Positions 27,850 to 37,723 of a stretch of DNA of 64,000 nt are shown here, piece by piece. The stretch is from Mycolicibacterium neworleansense (lineage in GTDB: Bacteria > Actinomycetota > Actinomycetes > Mycobacteriales > Mycobacteriaceae). The notes beneath the pieces were generated by a model, which worked only from the letters and a program-made list of their open reading frames with translations, was not told the origin of the DNA and made no database searches. Location of the stretch: contig NZ_CWKH01000001.1 of the NCBI RefSeq assembly GCF_001245615.1, forward strand, positions 248,001-312,000, written 5' to 3'. The translations under genes and the position numbers were made by a program. The stretch's first letter is position 1. Each line of letters begins with the position of its first letter.

Positions 27850-28683
27850 ATGCAGAACTGGACGATCGGCACACTCACCGTCCATTCCGTCCTGGAGACC
27901 GTGGTGCCGACCAGGCCCGACCGCCTGTTCCGCGGGCTGCCGCCCGAACTGCCGAGCTGGCTGTCCCCGCACTACGTCGACGACACCGGCAACCTGCTGG
28001 TGGCGATCCAGTCGTTCTTGATCGAATCCGGCGACGAACTCGTCGTCGTGGACTGCTGCTTCGGGGAGGGCCACGACCTGCCGTACCAGATCCCCATGGA
28101 CCCCGACCAGTACGGACAGTCCTTGGCGGCGGCCGGCTTCACCCCGGACGATGTGACCACCGTCGTCTGCACCCATCTCCACCTCGACCACGCCGGCCGC
28201 AATACGACGCTGCGTGACGGTGCTTGGCTGCCCACGTATCCCAACGCCGCATACCTGCTCACCTCCGACGAGTACACGTCGTGGCAGCAGTCCTCGGCGC
28301 CGAACCGCGCCGGCGCCGAAACCGTAGAACCTCTTGTCGCACAAGATGTTCTGCGACTCACCGAGATGGACCACGCGATCACCGACGAGATCCGGTTGAT
28401 TGCCACGCCCGGGCACACCGCGGGGCACGCCGCGGTGCGGATCGAATCCGGCGGTGAGGTGGCGGTGATCAGCGGGGACGTCATCCACCACCCGATCCAG
28501 ATCACTCACCCCGACGCACAGGCCCTGCCGGACGACGACCCGGCTGCGGCCGCGGTGACGCGTAACCGGCTGCTGCGGAGCCTTGTTGACGAGCATGCGC
28601 TGCTGTTCGGGACGCACTTCGCGGCCCCGGCAGCGGGCACCGTGATATCCGACGACGACAGGATGATGTGGGTGCCGATGTAG
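27850..28683 (+). CDS. Metallo-beta-lactamase-fold hydrolase
   Basis: 277 residues. The dinuclear metal motif HxHxDH is seen as THLHLDHAGRN (about residues 111-121), with later ligands His in TPGHTAGHAA, Asp in ISGDVIHH and the C-terminal His in FGTHF. The family includes lactonases, thioesterases and glyoxalases. The N-terminus has no signal peptide, so it is cytosolic. It is divergent from the GntR gene with shared operator-like DNA, so it probably belongs to the same catabolic regulon, perhaps opening a lactone or cleaving a CoA thioester. That is inference. Confidence 0.85.
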   Translation: MQNWTIGTLTVHSVLETVVPTRPDRLFRGLPPELPSWLSPHYVDDTGNLLVAIQSFLIESGDELVVVDCCFGEGHDLPYQIPMDPDQYGQSLAAAGFTPDDVTTVVCTHLHLDHAGRNTTLRDGAWLPTYPNAAYLLTSDEYTSWQQSSAPNRAGAETVEPLVAQDVLRLTEMDHAITDEIRLIATPGHTAGHAAVRIESGGEVAVISGDVIHHPIQITHPDAQALPDDDPAAAAVTRNRLLRSLVDEHALLFGTHFAAPAAGTVISDDDRMMWVPM

Positions 28684-28694
28684 AGGGGACTGCC

Positions 28695-29183
28695 TCAGTC
28701 GGCGGTGTGGACGATCAGGATGTCCACCCTGACACGACGGGCAACGTCGGCAGGCACCGAGCCGAGCAGGCGCCCGGCCACCGAGTTCAATCCGATGTCG
28801 CCGACGACGATCAGATCCGCATCGACCTCTTTGGCGAGTTTCACCAGAGCCTCGACCGGGGCACCTTCGATCGCCCGCTCGACGATATCCGAGGCGCCGG
28901 CGGCCTTGGCTCGGTCGCGCGCCGTCTGGAGGATCTCGTAGACCGGGGCGGCGCCGTGCATCCGGTAACCCTCGCGCTTGAGGCTGTCCTCGGCACGGGT
29001 GTCGACCACGTGGTCGGGCGACGGCGGTCTCGACCAGCCGCCCTTTTCGGCCACCGGTTGATGAGCGCTCGCGACGATCAGCTTCGCGCCCTCCTGAGCG
29101 GCGATCATGGCTGCGCGATCCACCGCGCGCAGTGAAGAGTCCGATCCGTCAGTACCGACAACGATCGTCCGATAGGTGCTCAT
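28695..29183 (-). CDS. Universal stress protein, single UspA domain
   Basis: 162 residues with one Usp domain. The ATP-binding signature of the family (G-x2-G-x9-G-S/T) appears near the C-terminus as GDIGLNSVAGRLLGSVPADV, so this member should bind ATP. The N-terminal strand YRTIVVGTDGSDSSLRAVDR is typical. Such cytosolic proteins respond to hypoxia, stress or growth arrest, but no DosR box was found upstream; only a direct repeat of AGGACA (29208-29213 and 29217-29222) is seen. Convergent with the metallo-hydrolase gene. Confidence 0.9.
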   Translation of the reverse strand: MSTYRTIVVGTDGSDSSLRAVDRAAMIAAQEGAKLIVASAHQPVAEKGGWSRPPSPDHVVDTRAEDSLKREGYRMHGAAPVYEILQTARDRAKAAGASDIVERAIEGAPVEALVKLAKEVDADLIVVGDIGLNSVAGRLLGSVPADVARRVRVDILIVHTAD

Positions 29184-29324
29184 GTTGTCTCCGAACTGTC
29201 GGCTACCAGGACAAACAGGACATTAACGCACGCCAATCGTCCGCCGGTGGAATTTCTGCCCCGTGCCGTGTCAATGACAACCGAAGCAGGGTCAACCGTC
29301 GGTCGACGCCGTACAACACAAAAG

Positions 29325-29398
29325 CGCCCCCGGCAGGAATCGAACCTGCGACCTAGGGATTAGAAGGCCCTTGCTCTATCCAACTGAGCTACGGAGGC
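29325..29398 (-). tRNA. tRNA-Arg (anticodon TCT)
   Basis: Read on the minus strand from 29398. The acceptor arms GCCTCCG and CGGGGGC pair with one G-U. The D arm is GCTC..GAGC, the anticodon loop CTTCTAA with TCT, and the T arm GCAGG-TTCGATT-CCTGC. The last anticodon-stem pair is a C-T mismatch. The discriminator is G and CCA is not encoded. It reads AGA codons, which are rare in this GC-rich genome. Confidence 0.95.
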
Positions 29399-29534
29399 AG
29401 CGCTCGAAGATTCTATCTTGCCTGTGCCCAACACCACGCAAACCGTGTCACCGGCAAAGCGGACCCGCGCGGGCAGTGGCGGACTAGCGTGGACGCTGCA
29501 CTGGCGGCCAGGGGGAGGGGAGAGGGACCACGCT

Positions 29535-31004
29535 ATGAGCGACGTGCCGGAGGTGGATGCGGCCGGACTGCCTGAGGAGCTGAGCGCAGTCGATCAGCTG
29601 TTGCATCGGGGAGAGGCAAACCCGCGCACCCGGTCCGGGATCCTGGGAGTCGAGATTCTCGACACCACACCGGATTGGGACCGATTCCGGGCCCGTCTGG
29701 ACCACGCGTCGCGCAAGGTTCTGCGACTGCGCCAGAAGGTCGTCATCCCCACACTGCCGACGGCCGCTCCGCGCTGGGTCGTCGACCCTGACTTCAATCT
29801 CGACTACCACGTGCGACGGCTGCGGGTTCCGGCCCCGGGAACCTTGCGCGACGTCTTCGATCTGGCCGAGGTGGCCCTGCAGTCTCCGATGGACATCACC
29901 CGTCCGCTGTGGAGCGCCACGTTGGTCGAAGGCCTGGCCGACGGGCGGGCGGCGACCATCCTGCACCTGAGCCACGCGGTGTCCGATGGGGTGGGCATGG
30001 TCGAGATGTTCGCCAACATCTACGACCTCGAACGCGATCCCGAACCCGCCGCCGCGGCGCCGTTGCCCATCCCGCAGGACCTCTCGCCCAACGACCTGAT
30101 GCGTGAGGGCATCAACCGGCTCCCCGGATCGATCGCGGGCGGTGTGCTCGGTGCGCTCGGACAAGCTGCCCGCGCGGTGACCAAGGTGGTACGGGACCCG
30201 GTCTCGGCGGTCAGCGGCGCAGTCGACTACGCGATGTCCGGTGCCCGCGTGATGGGTCCGGCGGCCCACCCGTCGCCGCTGCTGCGTCGCCGGAGCCTGT
30301 CGACGCGCACCGAAGCGATCGACATCCCGTTCTCGGACCTGCACCGGGCGGCCAAGGCCGGCGGCGGTTCGATCAACGACGCCTACCTGGCCGGGCTGTG
30401 CGGCGCATTGCGTCTCTACCACGACGCGAAAGGCATCTCGATCGACACGCTGCCGATGGCGGTGCCGGTCAACCTGCGCTCGGAAGACGATCCGGCCGGC
30501 GGCAACCGCTTTGCCGGGGTCAATCTCGCCGCACCCGTTGGCATCGTCGACCCGGAGACCCGGATCAAGGCCGTCCGGGCACAGATGACGAGCAAGCGCG
30601 AGGAGCGCGCCATCGACGTGGTCGGCTCGATCGCGCCGGTGCTGAGCCTGCTGCCCGATGCCGTGCTGGAGTCGGTGGCCGGGTCGGTGGTGAACTCCGA
30701 CGTGCAGGCCAGCAACGTTCCGGTCTATCCAGGCGACACGTTCATCGCCGGGGCAAAGATATTGCGCCACTATGGAATAGGCCCCCTACCCGGGGTGGCC
30801 ATGATGGTGGTGCTGATCTCGAGATCCGGCTATATCACCGTCACCACCCGCTACGACCGGGCCGCCATCACCGACGACAAGCTGTTCGCCCAATGCCTGC
30901 TGGACGGCTTCGACGAGGTGCTGGCACTCGGCGGCGACGGCCGCGCGGAACCGGCCTCCTTCAGCAGCGACAACTCGGCAACGAACGGGAGTGCTGCACA
31001 GTGA
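29535..31004 (+). CDS. WS/DGAT-family acyltransferase (triacylglycerol/wax ester synthase type)
   Basis: 489 residues from ATG 29535. It resembles the mycobacterial Tgs family, which joins fatty acyl-CoA to diacylglycerol or alcohols at the membrane or lipid droplet. The catalytic HHxxxDG motif reads SHAVSDG here (about residue 151), so the first His is Ser while the presumed catalytic His and DG are kept. C-terminal features (PVNLRSEDD, NRFAGVNLAAPV, SNVPVYPG) are typical. The next gene starts within its stop codon (GTGA), and plsC and plsB follow, as in the Rv2484c-Rv2482c cluster of M. tuberculosis as I recall it. Confidence 0.88.
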   Translation: MSDVPEVDAAGLPEELSAVDQLLHRGEANPRTRSGILGVEILDTTPDWDRFRARLDHASRKVLRLRQKVVIPTLPTAAPRWVVDPDFNLDYHVRRLRVPAPGTLRDVFDLAEVALQSPMDITRPLWSATLVEGLADGRAATILHLSHAVSDGVGMVEMFANIYDLERDPEPAAAAPLPIPQDLSPNDLMREGINRLPGSIAGGVLGALGQAARAVTKVVRDPVSAVSGAVDYAMSGARVMGPAAHPSPLLRRRSLSTRTEAIDIPFSDLHRAAKAGGGSINDAYLAGLCGALRLYHDAKGISIDTLPMAVPVNLRSEDDPAGGNRFAGVNLAAPVGIVDPETRIKAVRAQMTSKREERAIDVVGSIAPVLSLLPDAVLESVAGSVVNSDVQASNVPVYPGDTFIAGAKILRHYGIGPLPGVAMMVVLISRSGYITVTTRYDRAAITDDKLFAQCLLDGFDEVLALGGDGRAEPASFSSDNSATNGSAAQ

Positions 31005-32632
31005 CATCGAATGATTCGGCTCCCCGCATAACCAAGCAGATGCGGCTGCCCGGGACGCTCGCCGAGATCGAGGGGAGCCCGGAGGGCCCGGAGATCGGTG
31101 CGTTCTTCGACCTGGACGGCACGCTGGTGGCCGGGTTCACCGGCGTGATCATGACCCGGGACCGGTTGCGACGCCGCCAGATGGGCGTCGGAGAGTTCAT
31201 CGGGATGGTGCAGGCCGGCCTCAACCACCAGCTGGGGCGTTCCGAGTTCGAGGACCTGATCGGCAAGGGCGCCCGCATGCTGCGCGGCAACTCGCTCAGC
31301 GACCTCGATGAGCTGGGCGAGCGGTTGTTCGTCCAGCATGTGCAGGGCCGCATGTATCCGGAGATGCGCGCCATGGTGCGCGCCCACATGGCCCGTGGCC
31401 ACACCGTGGTGCTGAGCTCGTCGGCGCTGACCGTTCAGGTGGAGCCCGTCGCCCGCTTCTTGGGGATCGACAACGTGCTGTGCAACAAGTTCGAGACCGA
31501 CGAGGACGGTCTGATCACCGGCGAGGTCGAGACCCCGGTGATCTGGGGTCCCGGCAAAGCCCGTGCGGTGCAGAACTTCTCGGCAGCCAACGGCGTGGAC
31601 CTGACCAAGAGCTACTTCTACGCCGATGGCGACGAGGACGTCGCCCTGATGTATCTGGTCGGCAATCCCCGGCCGACGAACCCGGCAGGCAAGTTGGCCG
31701 CGGTGGCCGCCAAACGCGGCTGGCCCGTACTGAAGTTCAGCAGTCGCAGCGGCAGCAGCCCGGTCGCGCAACTGCGCACACTGGCCAGCCTGGCCACCAT
31801 CCCGACCGTGGCCGCCGGTGCGATCGGACTCGGGTTGCTCACCCGCAACAAGCGCACGGGGATCAACTTCTTCACCTCGAACTGGAGCAAGCTACTCATG
31901 CTCACCACGGGCATCGAGCTCAACGTCCTCGGTGAGGAAAACCTGACCGCCCACCGTCCGGCGGTGTTCATCTTCAACCACCGCAACCAGGCCGACCCGA
32001 TGATCGCCGGCCGGCTGGTCGGGGTGGACTTCACCGGTGTCGGGAAGAAGGAACTGGAACGCAACCCGCTGATGGGACCACTGGGCAAGGTCATGGACGC
32101 GGCCTTCATCGACCGTGACGACCCGGAGAAGGCCGTCGAAGGCCTGCACAAGGTGGAAGAGCTTGCCCGCAAAGGCTTGTCGATCCTGATCGCCCCGGAG
32201 GGCACCCGGCTCGACACCACCGAGGTCGGCCCGTTCAAGAAGGGGCCGTTCCGCATCGCCATGGCCGCGGGTGTTCCGATCGTGCCGATCGTGATCCGCA
32301 ACGCCGAGGTGATCGCCCACCGGGACTCCAGCACCTTCAACCCCGGCAAGGTCGACGTCGCGGTGTACCCGCCGATACCGGTGGACGACTGGACCGTCGA
32401 CAACCTGGCCGACCGCATCGCCGAGATCCGCCAGATCTACCTCGACACGCTGAGATCCTGGCCGCAGGACGAATTGCCGACGTTCGACATCTACACCCGT
32501 GCCACGCCCGCCGAGAAAGCCGCACCGCGCCGGGCCACCAAGAAGGCGCCGGCCAAGCGGGCGCCCGCGAAAAAGGCCGCGCCCAAAGCGGGTACGGATA
32601 CGTCACGGTCGACTCCCAAGGGCCGGCCGTGA
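31001..32632 (+). CDS. plsC: Bifunctional HAD hydrolase / 1-acylglycerol-3-phosphate acyltransferase
   Basis: 543 residues from GTG 31001. The N-terminal half is an HAD-IB phosphatase domain (FFDLDGTLV at about 31-39, [20 protein letters not shown]). The C-terminal half is a PlsC acyltransferase with [10 protein letters not shown] (the HX4D motif, about residue 325) and [20 protein letters not shown]. It should acylate lysophosphatidate and possibly remove a phosphate, two steps of glycerolipid synthesis at the membrane. A basic Ala/Lys/Pro tail of about 40 residues ([18 protein letters not shown]) ends the protein. Both neighbours overlap by 4 bp, so the three genes form a coupled operon. 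Confidence 0.92.
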   Translation: MTSNDSAPRITKQMRLPGTLAEIEGSPEGPEIGAFFDLDGTLVAGFTGVIMTRDRLRRRQMGVGEFIGMVQAGLNHQLGRSEFEDLIGKGARMLRGNSLSDLDELGERLFVQHVQGRMYPEMRAMVRAHMARGHTVVLSSSALTVQVEPVARFLGIDNVLCNKFETDEDGLITGEVETPVIWGPGKARAVQNFSAANGVDLTKSYFYADGDEDVALMYLVGNPRPTNPAGKLAAVAAKRGWPVLKFSSRSGSSPVAQLRTLASLATIPTVAAGAIGLGLLTRNKRTGINFFTSNWSKLLMLTTGIELNVLGEENLTAHRPAVFIFNHRNQADPMIAGRLVGVDFTGVGKKELERNPLMGPLGKVMDAAFIDRDDPEKAVEGLHKVEELARKGLSILIAPEGTRLDTTEVGPFKKGPFRIAMAAGVPIVPIVIRNAEVIAHRDSSTFNPGKVDVAVYPPIPVDDWTVDNLADRIAEIRQIYLDTLRSWPQDELPTFDIYTRATPAEKAAPRRATKKAPAKRAPAKKAAPKAGTDTSRSTPKGRP

Positions 32633-35004
32633 CCGCGGGGCTCGACGATTTCCCCAGCTTCAGCACCACCGACGATGCGCTGGTGCTCGCCTCGGTGTCG
32701 TCACCGGCCGAACTCGAGCTGCTCAACGACTGGCTGAAAACGCAGCGGCGCGAACACCCCGACTCGACGGTCGAGGTGCTGCAGTTGCCGGCCACCGACG
32801 AACCAACGCCCGGTGTGGTGGCCCGGTTGGTCGAGGAGCTGGAATCGGACGAGGACCGGCTGGTGGTGCCGGTACGGGTGTTCTGGGTGCCCGCCGGATT
32901 GCCCACCCGGTTGAAAGTGGTCGGCCTGATCTCCGGCCGCGACACCTACCGGCCGCCCGAGATCTTGCAGCGCCGCATCCTGCGCAAGGACCCGGCACGC
33001 GCACGGATCGTGGCCGGCGAACCGGCCAAGGTGTCCGAGCTGCGCAAGCAGTGGAGCGAGACGACGGTCGCCGAAAACCCCCGGGAATTCGCACGATTCG
33101 TGCTGCGCCGGGCGGTGCTGGCGATCGAGCGGGTCGAGCTTCGGCTGCTGGGCCCCGAATACAAGTCGCCGCGGCTGGTCAAGCCGGAGATGCTCGACTC
33201 GGCGCGCTTCCGGCAGGGCCTGGAGCAGATTCCCGGGGCGACGGTGGAGAAGGCCGGCGAGATGCTCGACGAGCTGTCCACCGGATGGAGCCGGTTCTCC
33301 GTGGACCTGATCCCGACCCTGGGCCGGGCGATCTTCAGCCGTGGGTTCGATCCGCGGATCGACTACGACCGCTCCGAGATCGAGTCGATGCGCCATGCCC
33401 TGGAACAACATCCGGCGGTGTTGCTGTTCTCCCATCGGTCTTATCTCGACGGTGTCATCGTCCCGGTGGCGATGCAGGAGAACCGGCTTCCGCCGGTGTA
33501 CACGTTCGCCGGGATCAACCTGTCGTTCGGCCTGATGGGTCCGCTGTTCCGGCATTCCGGCGTCATCTTCCTGCGTCGCAAACTCGATGACCCGCTGTAC
33601 AAATACGTGCTTCGGCAGTACGTGGGCTACATCGTGGAGAAGCGGTTCAACCTGAACTGGTCCATCGAGGGCACCCGGTCGCGCACCGGAAAGATGTTGC
33701 CGCCCAAGCTCGGACTGCTCGCCTATGTCGCCAATGCCTACCTCGACGGCCGCAGTGACGACATCCTGCTGCAGCCGGTCTCGATCAGTTTCGACCAGCT
33801 GCACGAGACGGCCGAGTACGCCGCGTATGCCCGCGGGGGAGAGAAGACGCCCGAGGGTTTGAGCTGGCTGTACAACTTCATCAAGGCGCAGGGCGAACGC
33901 AACTACGGCAAGATCTATGTTCGCTTCCCCGAGGCGGTTTCGATGCGCGAGCATCTCGGCGAGCCGGGCGGCGTGATGGTCCACGACGAGGCGGCCAAAC
34001 GCCTGGCGATGCAGAAGATGGCCTTCGAGGTGGCCTGGCGGATCCTGCGGGTCACCCCGGTCAACGCGACCAATCTGGTCTCGGCGCTGCTGCTCGGCGC
34101 CCGGGGCGTGGCCCTCACCCTCGATCAGCTGCACCACACCCTGCAGGACTCGCTCGACTACCTGGAACGCAAGAACACGCCCATGACCAACAGCGCGTTG
34201 CGCCTGCGGACCGCCGAGGGCGTGCGCTCGGCCGTCGACGCACTGTCCGGCGGGCACCCGGTGACGTTGGTGGACAGCGGCCGCGAGCCGGTGTGGCGGA
34301 TCGCCCCGGAGGACGAACTGGAGGCGGCGTTCTACCGCAACTCGCTGATCCACGCTTTCCAGGAGACCTCGATCGTCGAACTGGCCCTGGCGTATGCCGC
34401 CCGCGTCGCCGACGATCCGCTGCAGGCGTTCTGGGACCAGGTGATGCGGTTGCGCGACCTGCTCAAGTTCGATTTCTATTTCGCCGATTCGGCGGCATTC
34501 CGCGACAACGTCGCCGAAGAGATGTCGTGGTACGACCGCACGCCGGAAGGGCAGGCGGCGGGCGGATGGGAAGCGAAGGTCACCGCCGGGGGCGACGACA
34601 TCCTTCAGATGTTGCGGCGCAAACGACCGCTGTTGGTGGGGGCCATGCTGCGCCCGTTCTTCGAGGCCTACGGGATCGTCGCCGACGTGCTGCGCGACGC
34701 CCCGGCCGAGATCGGTGAACGAGACCTGACCAAGCGAGCGCTGGGCGTCGGGCGCCAGTACGTCGCCCAGGGCCGGGTCGGCAGCAACGAGTCGGTCTCG
34801 GCGCTGCTGTTCGCCACTGCGCGGCAGGTGGCAGCCGATCAGAACTTGCTGGTCAACGGTCCCGACCTGCAGGCGCGTCGCAACGCCTTCCGTGACGAAC
34901 TACGCGGGATCGTCGCCGACATGGACAAGGTCGACGAGATCGCGCGTGAGCAGTTCTACTACCGGGACAAGCAGCGCCGCGCCGAGTCGGACCTGTCGGA
35001 CTAG
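32629..35004 (+). CDS. plsB: Glycerol-3-phosphate 1-O-acyltransferase
   Basis: 791 residues, the large PlsB type, which acylates sn-1 of glycerol 3-phosphate, the committed step of phospholipid and triacylglycerol synthesis. The acyltransferase blocks are FSHRSYLDG (HX4D, about residue 265), the substrate site [10 protein letters not shown] (about 345) and LQPVSISFD. Long N- and C-terminal helical regions flank this core, as in bacterial PlsB. GTG start overlaps plsC by 4 bp (GTGA). Together the three genes cover the first acylation, the second acylation, a possible dephosphorylation and the final acylation to triacylglycerol. Confidence 0.93.
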   Translation: MTAGLDDFPSFSTTDDALVLASVSSPAELELLNDWLKTQRREHPDSTVEVLQLPATDEPTPGVVARLVEELESDEDRLVVPVRVFWVPAGLPTRLKVVGLISGRDTYRPPEILQRRILRKDPARARIVAGEPAKVSELRKQWSETTVAENPREFARFVLRRAVLAIERVELRLLGPEYKSPRLVKPEMLDSARFRQGLEQIPGATVEKAGEMLDELSTGWSRFSVDLIPTLGRAIFSRGFDPRIDYDRSEIESMRHALEQHPAVLLFSHRSYLDGVIVPVAMQENRLPPVYTFAGINLSFGLMGPLFRHSGVIFLRRKLDDPLYKYVLRQYVGYIVEKRFNLNWSIEGTRSRTGKMLPPKLGLLAYVANAYLDGRSDDILLQPVSISFDQLHETAEYAAYARGGEKTPEGLSWLYNFIKAQGERNYGKIYVRFPEAVSMREHLGEPGGVMVHDEAAKRLAMQKMAFEVAWRILRVTPVNATNLVSALLLGARGVALTLDQLHHTLQDSLDYLERKNTPMTNSALRLRTAEGVRSAVDALSGGHPVTLVDSGREPVWRIAPEDELEAAFYRNSLIHAFQETSIVELALAYAARVADDPLQAFWDQVMRLRDLLKFDFYFADSAAFRDNVAEEMSWYDRTPEGQAAGGWEAKVTAGGDDILQMLRRKRPLLVGAMLRPFFEAYGIVADVLRDAPAEIGERDLTKRALGVGRQYVAQGRVGSNESVSALLFATARQVAADQNLLVNGPDLQARRNAFRDELRGIVADMDKVDEIAREQFYYRDKQRRAESDLSD

Positions 35005-35056
35005 CCGCCGGACTCACCTTTCGGCTGGGGGCGGGGGTGTGGTGGGGCCCACGCCA

Positions 35057-35062
35057 TACCCT
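35057..35062 (+). promoter_or_regulatory. -10 element of a leaderless promoter for the second CopD-CtaG gene
   Basis: TACCCT ends 6 nt before ATG 35069, without a ribosome site. This supports the short start and a transcript beginning at or next to the ATG. Confidence 0.5.
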
Positions 35063-35068
35063 TGGACC

Positions 35069-37093
35069 ATGACTTCTGCCGGCCACATGGCCGCCTCCAG
35101 CGTGCGCAACAGCGTGGTGTGGCCCGTGCTGGTCGGCGTGGGCCTGTTGGCCGGGGCGGTGGCCGCGGGCATCGGGGCGCTGTCCCTGGCCGACGCCCTC
35201 ACCGCCACCGGCCTGCCCGATCCCGGGCCGGTCACCACCTACGGCCTGCCGTTCGTGCGAGCCGCCGGCGAGATCGCCGCCGTCCTCGCGGTGGGTTCGT
35301 TCCTGTTCGCGGCGTTCCTGGCCGCACCCCAGACCAACGGCGTACTCGATGTCGCCGGTTACCGGGCGCTGCGGCTGGGCTCCGCGGCCTCGGGGGTGTG
35401 GACGGTGTGTGCGGCGTTGCTGGTTCCGCTGACAATCTCCGACGTGTCCGGCCAGCCGCTGCTCGACCACCTGGGGCCGGTCGAGGTGTGGTCGGCGGCT
35501 GGTCTCGTCGACGTCTCGGCGGCCTGGCGCTGGACGGCGATCCTGGCCGCGGCCGTGACCATCGCCAGCCTGCCGGTGCTGCGCTGGGGCTGGACGCCGG
35601 TCCTGCTGGCCGGGTCACTGCTGACCTTGATGCCGCTGGTTCTCACCGGGCACTCCTCGTCCGGCGGCGCCCACGATCTGGCCACCAACAGCCTGTTCAT
35701 CCACCTGGTGGCCGGCGCGCTGTGGGCCGGCGGATTGCTGGCGTTGCTGGCACACGCGATGCGGGCCGGCACCGACGGCCCGAACACCGCGCTGGCGGCA
35801 CGCCGCTTCTCGGCGCTGGCGCTCTGGTGTTTCGTCGCGATGGCCCTCAGCGGTGTGCTCAACGCACTCGTACGGATCCAGCTGCCCGATGTCGTGCGCA
35901 CCAGCTACGGCTGGTTGCTCGTGGCCAAGGTTGTCGCGCTGAGCCTGCTGGGCGTGCTGGGCTGGCGGCAGCGCCGGGTCAGTCTGACCGCCTTGGCCGC
36001 GGATCCCGGTGCCCGCAGACCGCTGATCAGGTTGGCGCTGACCGAGGCCGCGCTGTTCGGCGTGACGTTCGGTATCGCCGTCGGGCTGGGGCGCACCCCG
36101 CCGCCGCCCGAGCCGAGGATCCCCAGCCCCACCGAGGTCGCGATCGGATACGACTTCGCCGGACCCCCCACGGTCGCGCGGGTGTTGTTCGATTGGCGAT
36201 TCGACCTGCTGTTCGGCACCGCGGCGATCGTCGGAGCGGCGCTGTACCTGGCCGGCATGTACCGGCTGCGCCGCCGCGGCGACGCCTGGCCCGTCGGCCG
36301 CACGTTCGCCTGGCTGCTGGGATGCGCGGTCCTGCTGTTCACCACCTCGTCGGGGCTCGGTCGCTACATGCCGGCGATGTTCAGCATGCACATGATCGCC
36401 CACATGCTGCTGTCCATGCTGGTGCCGGTGCTGCTGGTGCTCGGTGCGCCGGTGACCCTGGCGCTGCGGGCATTGCCCACCGCGGGCCGCGGCTCGCCAC
36501 CGGGCCCCAGGGAGTGGCTGTTGTCGGCCCTGCACTCGCGGGTGTCCCAGTTCCTGACCAATCCCATCATCGCGACCGTGATGTTCGTGGCCGGGTTCTA
36601 CGGCCTGTATTTCGGCGGGATCTTCGATGCCGCGGTGAGCAACCACGCCGCGCACATCCTGATGAACGTGCACTTCCTGCTCTCGGGATACCTGTTCTAT
36701 TGGGTGGTCATCGGTATCGACCCGACGCCGAGGCCCATTCCGCACCTGGTCAAGATCGGGATGGTGTTCGCCTCACTGCCGCTGCACGCATTCTTCGGTG
36801 TGGTGATGATGGGCATGCAGACGGTGCTCGGCGAGAGCTTCTACCGGTCACTGCAATTGCCGTGGCACACCGACCTGCTCGGGGACCAGCACCTCGGCGG
36901 CGGCATCGCCTGGGCGGCCGGAGAAGTCCCGCTGGTCATCGTGATGCTGGCGCTACTCATCCAGTGGCGGCGCAGCGACCAGCGCACCGCCAAGCGGCTG
37001 GACCGCGCTGCCGACCGCGACGACGATGCGGATCTGGCGGCCTACAACGCGATGCTCGCCGAGATGGCGCGCCGTGACCGTCCCTCCGGCTAG
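35069..37093 (+). CDS. CopD-CtaG fusion membrane protein, second copy
   Basis: 674 residues from ATG 35069. It has the same architecture as the protein at 2310-4265. A CopD-like N-terminal half (about residues 1-330) contains VLTGHSSSGGAHDLATNSLF and LVAGALWAGGLLALLAH. A CtaG half contains FSMHMIAHMLLSMLVPVLLV, LGAPVTLALRALP and GDQHLGGGIAWAAGEVP. About fourteen membrane helices are expected. Role: copper delivery to or assembly of cytochrome oxidase, or copper uptake. It is not part of a visible copper operon here, since it follows plsB with its own promoter. The two copies differ clearly in sequence, so this is an old duplication. Confidence 0.9.
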   Translation: MTSAGHMAASSVRNSVVWPVLVGVGLLAGAVAAGIGALSLADALTATGLPDPGPVTTYGLPFVRAAGEIAAVLAVGSFLFAAFLAAPQTNGVLDVAGYRALRLGSAASGVWTVCAALLVPLTISDVSGQPLLDHLGPVEVWSAAGLVDVSAAWRWTAILAAAVTIASLPVLRWGWTPVLLAGSLLTLMPLVLTGHSSSGGAHDLATNSLFIHLVAGALWAGGLLALLAHAMRAGTDGPNTALAARRFSALALWCFVAMALSGVLNALVRIQLPDVVRTSYGWLLVAKVVALSLLGVLGWRQRRVSLTALAADPGARRPLIRLALTEAALFGVTFGIAVGLGRTPPPPEPRIPSPTEVAIGYDFAGPPTVARVLFDWRFDLLFGTAAIVGAALYLAGMYRLRRRGDAWPVGRTFAWLLGCAVLLFTTSSGLGRYMPAMFSMHMIAHMLLSMLVPVLLVLGAPVTLALRALPTAGRGSPPGPREWLLSALHSRVSQFLTNPIIATVMFVAGFYGLYFGGIFDAAVSNHAAHILMNVHFLLSGYLFYWVVIGIDPTPRPIPHLVKIGMVFASLPLHAFFGVVMMGMQTVLGESFYRSLQLPWHTDLLGDQHLGGGIAWAAGEVPLVIVMLALLIQWRRSDQRTAKRLDRAADRDDDADLAAYNAMLAEMARRDRPSG

Positions 37094-37254
37094 CCACCGG
37101 AGTTATCCCCAGCCCGCGTTTCATCCCCAGCCGACGGTTTCGTCGGGTCCGCATGCCCGCCGCGCGTCGGGGTTCGGGCGGTCAATGGCTGCGTAAGGCG
37201 GCCGCGCCGCTTCGGCGCCGGCCACCGCAATGGATGAAGCGAAAGGAACCAGAA

Positions 37255-37704
37255 ATGTTCGAAACCCCGTTCACGATCGTGGGCAACATCATCACCGACC
37301 CCGTCCGGCGGCGATTCGGCGATCAGGAGCTTTACAAGTTCCGGGTGGCCAGCAACTCGCGGCGCCGCACGCCCGACGGCAACTGGGAGCACGGCAACTC
37401 GCTCTACGTCACGGTCAACTGCTGGGGAAATCTCGCCACCGGCACCAGCGCCTCTCTGATGAAGGGCGACGCCGTGATCGTGGTCGGGCATGTCCACACC
37501 GATGAGTACGAGGACAAAGAGGGTGTGCGCCGGTCCTCGGTGGAGGTGCGGGCCACCGCGGTCGGGCCCGATCTGTCCCGCTGCACGGCCAAGGTCGCGC
37601 CGTTGCCGAAGCCGTCGGCCGGCCCGGTGCTCGAGTCCGACCCCGTCGCCGGCGACGAGCCCGAAACCGAGCCCGACGAGGGCGACCTGCCACTGTCGGC
37701 CTAG
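37255..37704 (+). CDS. ssbB: Single-stranded DNA-binding protein paralogue
   Basis: 149 residues from ATG 37255 (AAAGGA upstream). It has an OB fold of the SSB family: ETPFTIVGNIITDPVRR, YKFRVASNSRRR, LYVTVNCWGNLATG and VIVVGHVHTDEYEDKEG. The C-terminus is short and acidic (EPDEGDLPLSA) but lacks the DDIPF tip through which housekeeping SSB recruits repair and replication proteins. This is the secondary SsbB type; a role in stress or recombination rather than replication is probable. It precedes ettA, as does the homologue in M. tuberculosis. Confidence 0.9.
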   Translation: MFETPFTIVGNIITDPVRRRFGDQELYKFRVASNSRRRTPDGNWEHGNSLYVTVNCWGNLATGTSASLMKGDAVIVVGHVHTDEYEDKEGVRRSSVEVRATAVGPDLSRCTAKVAPLPKPSAGPVLESDPVAGDEPETEPDEGDLPLSA

Positions 37705-37723
37705 CCGGTTTCGGTCACGCCTA

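Noticed and set aside
29208..29222. AGGACA direct repeat before the universal stress gene as a DosR box
   Set aside because: DosR sites are inverted GGGAC/GTCCC repeats; this is a direct repeat and lacks the pattern.
29325..29398. tRNA-Arg as an integration site
   Set aside because: No partial copy of the tRNA 3' end, no integrase and no accessory block beside it were seen.
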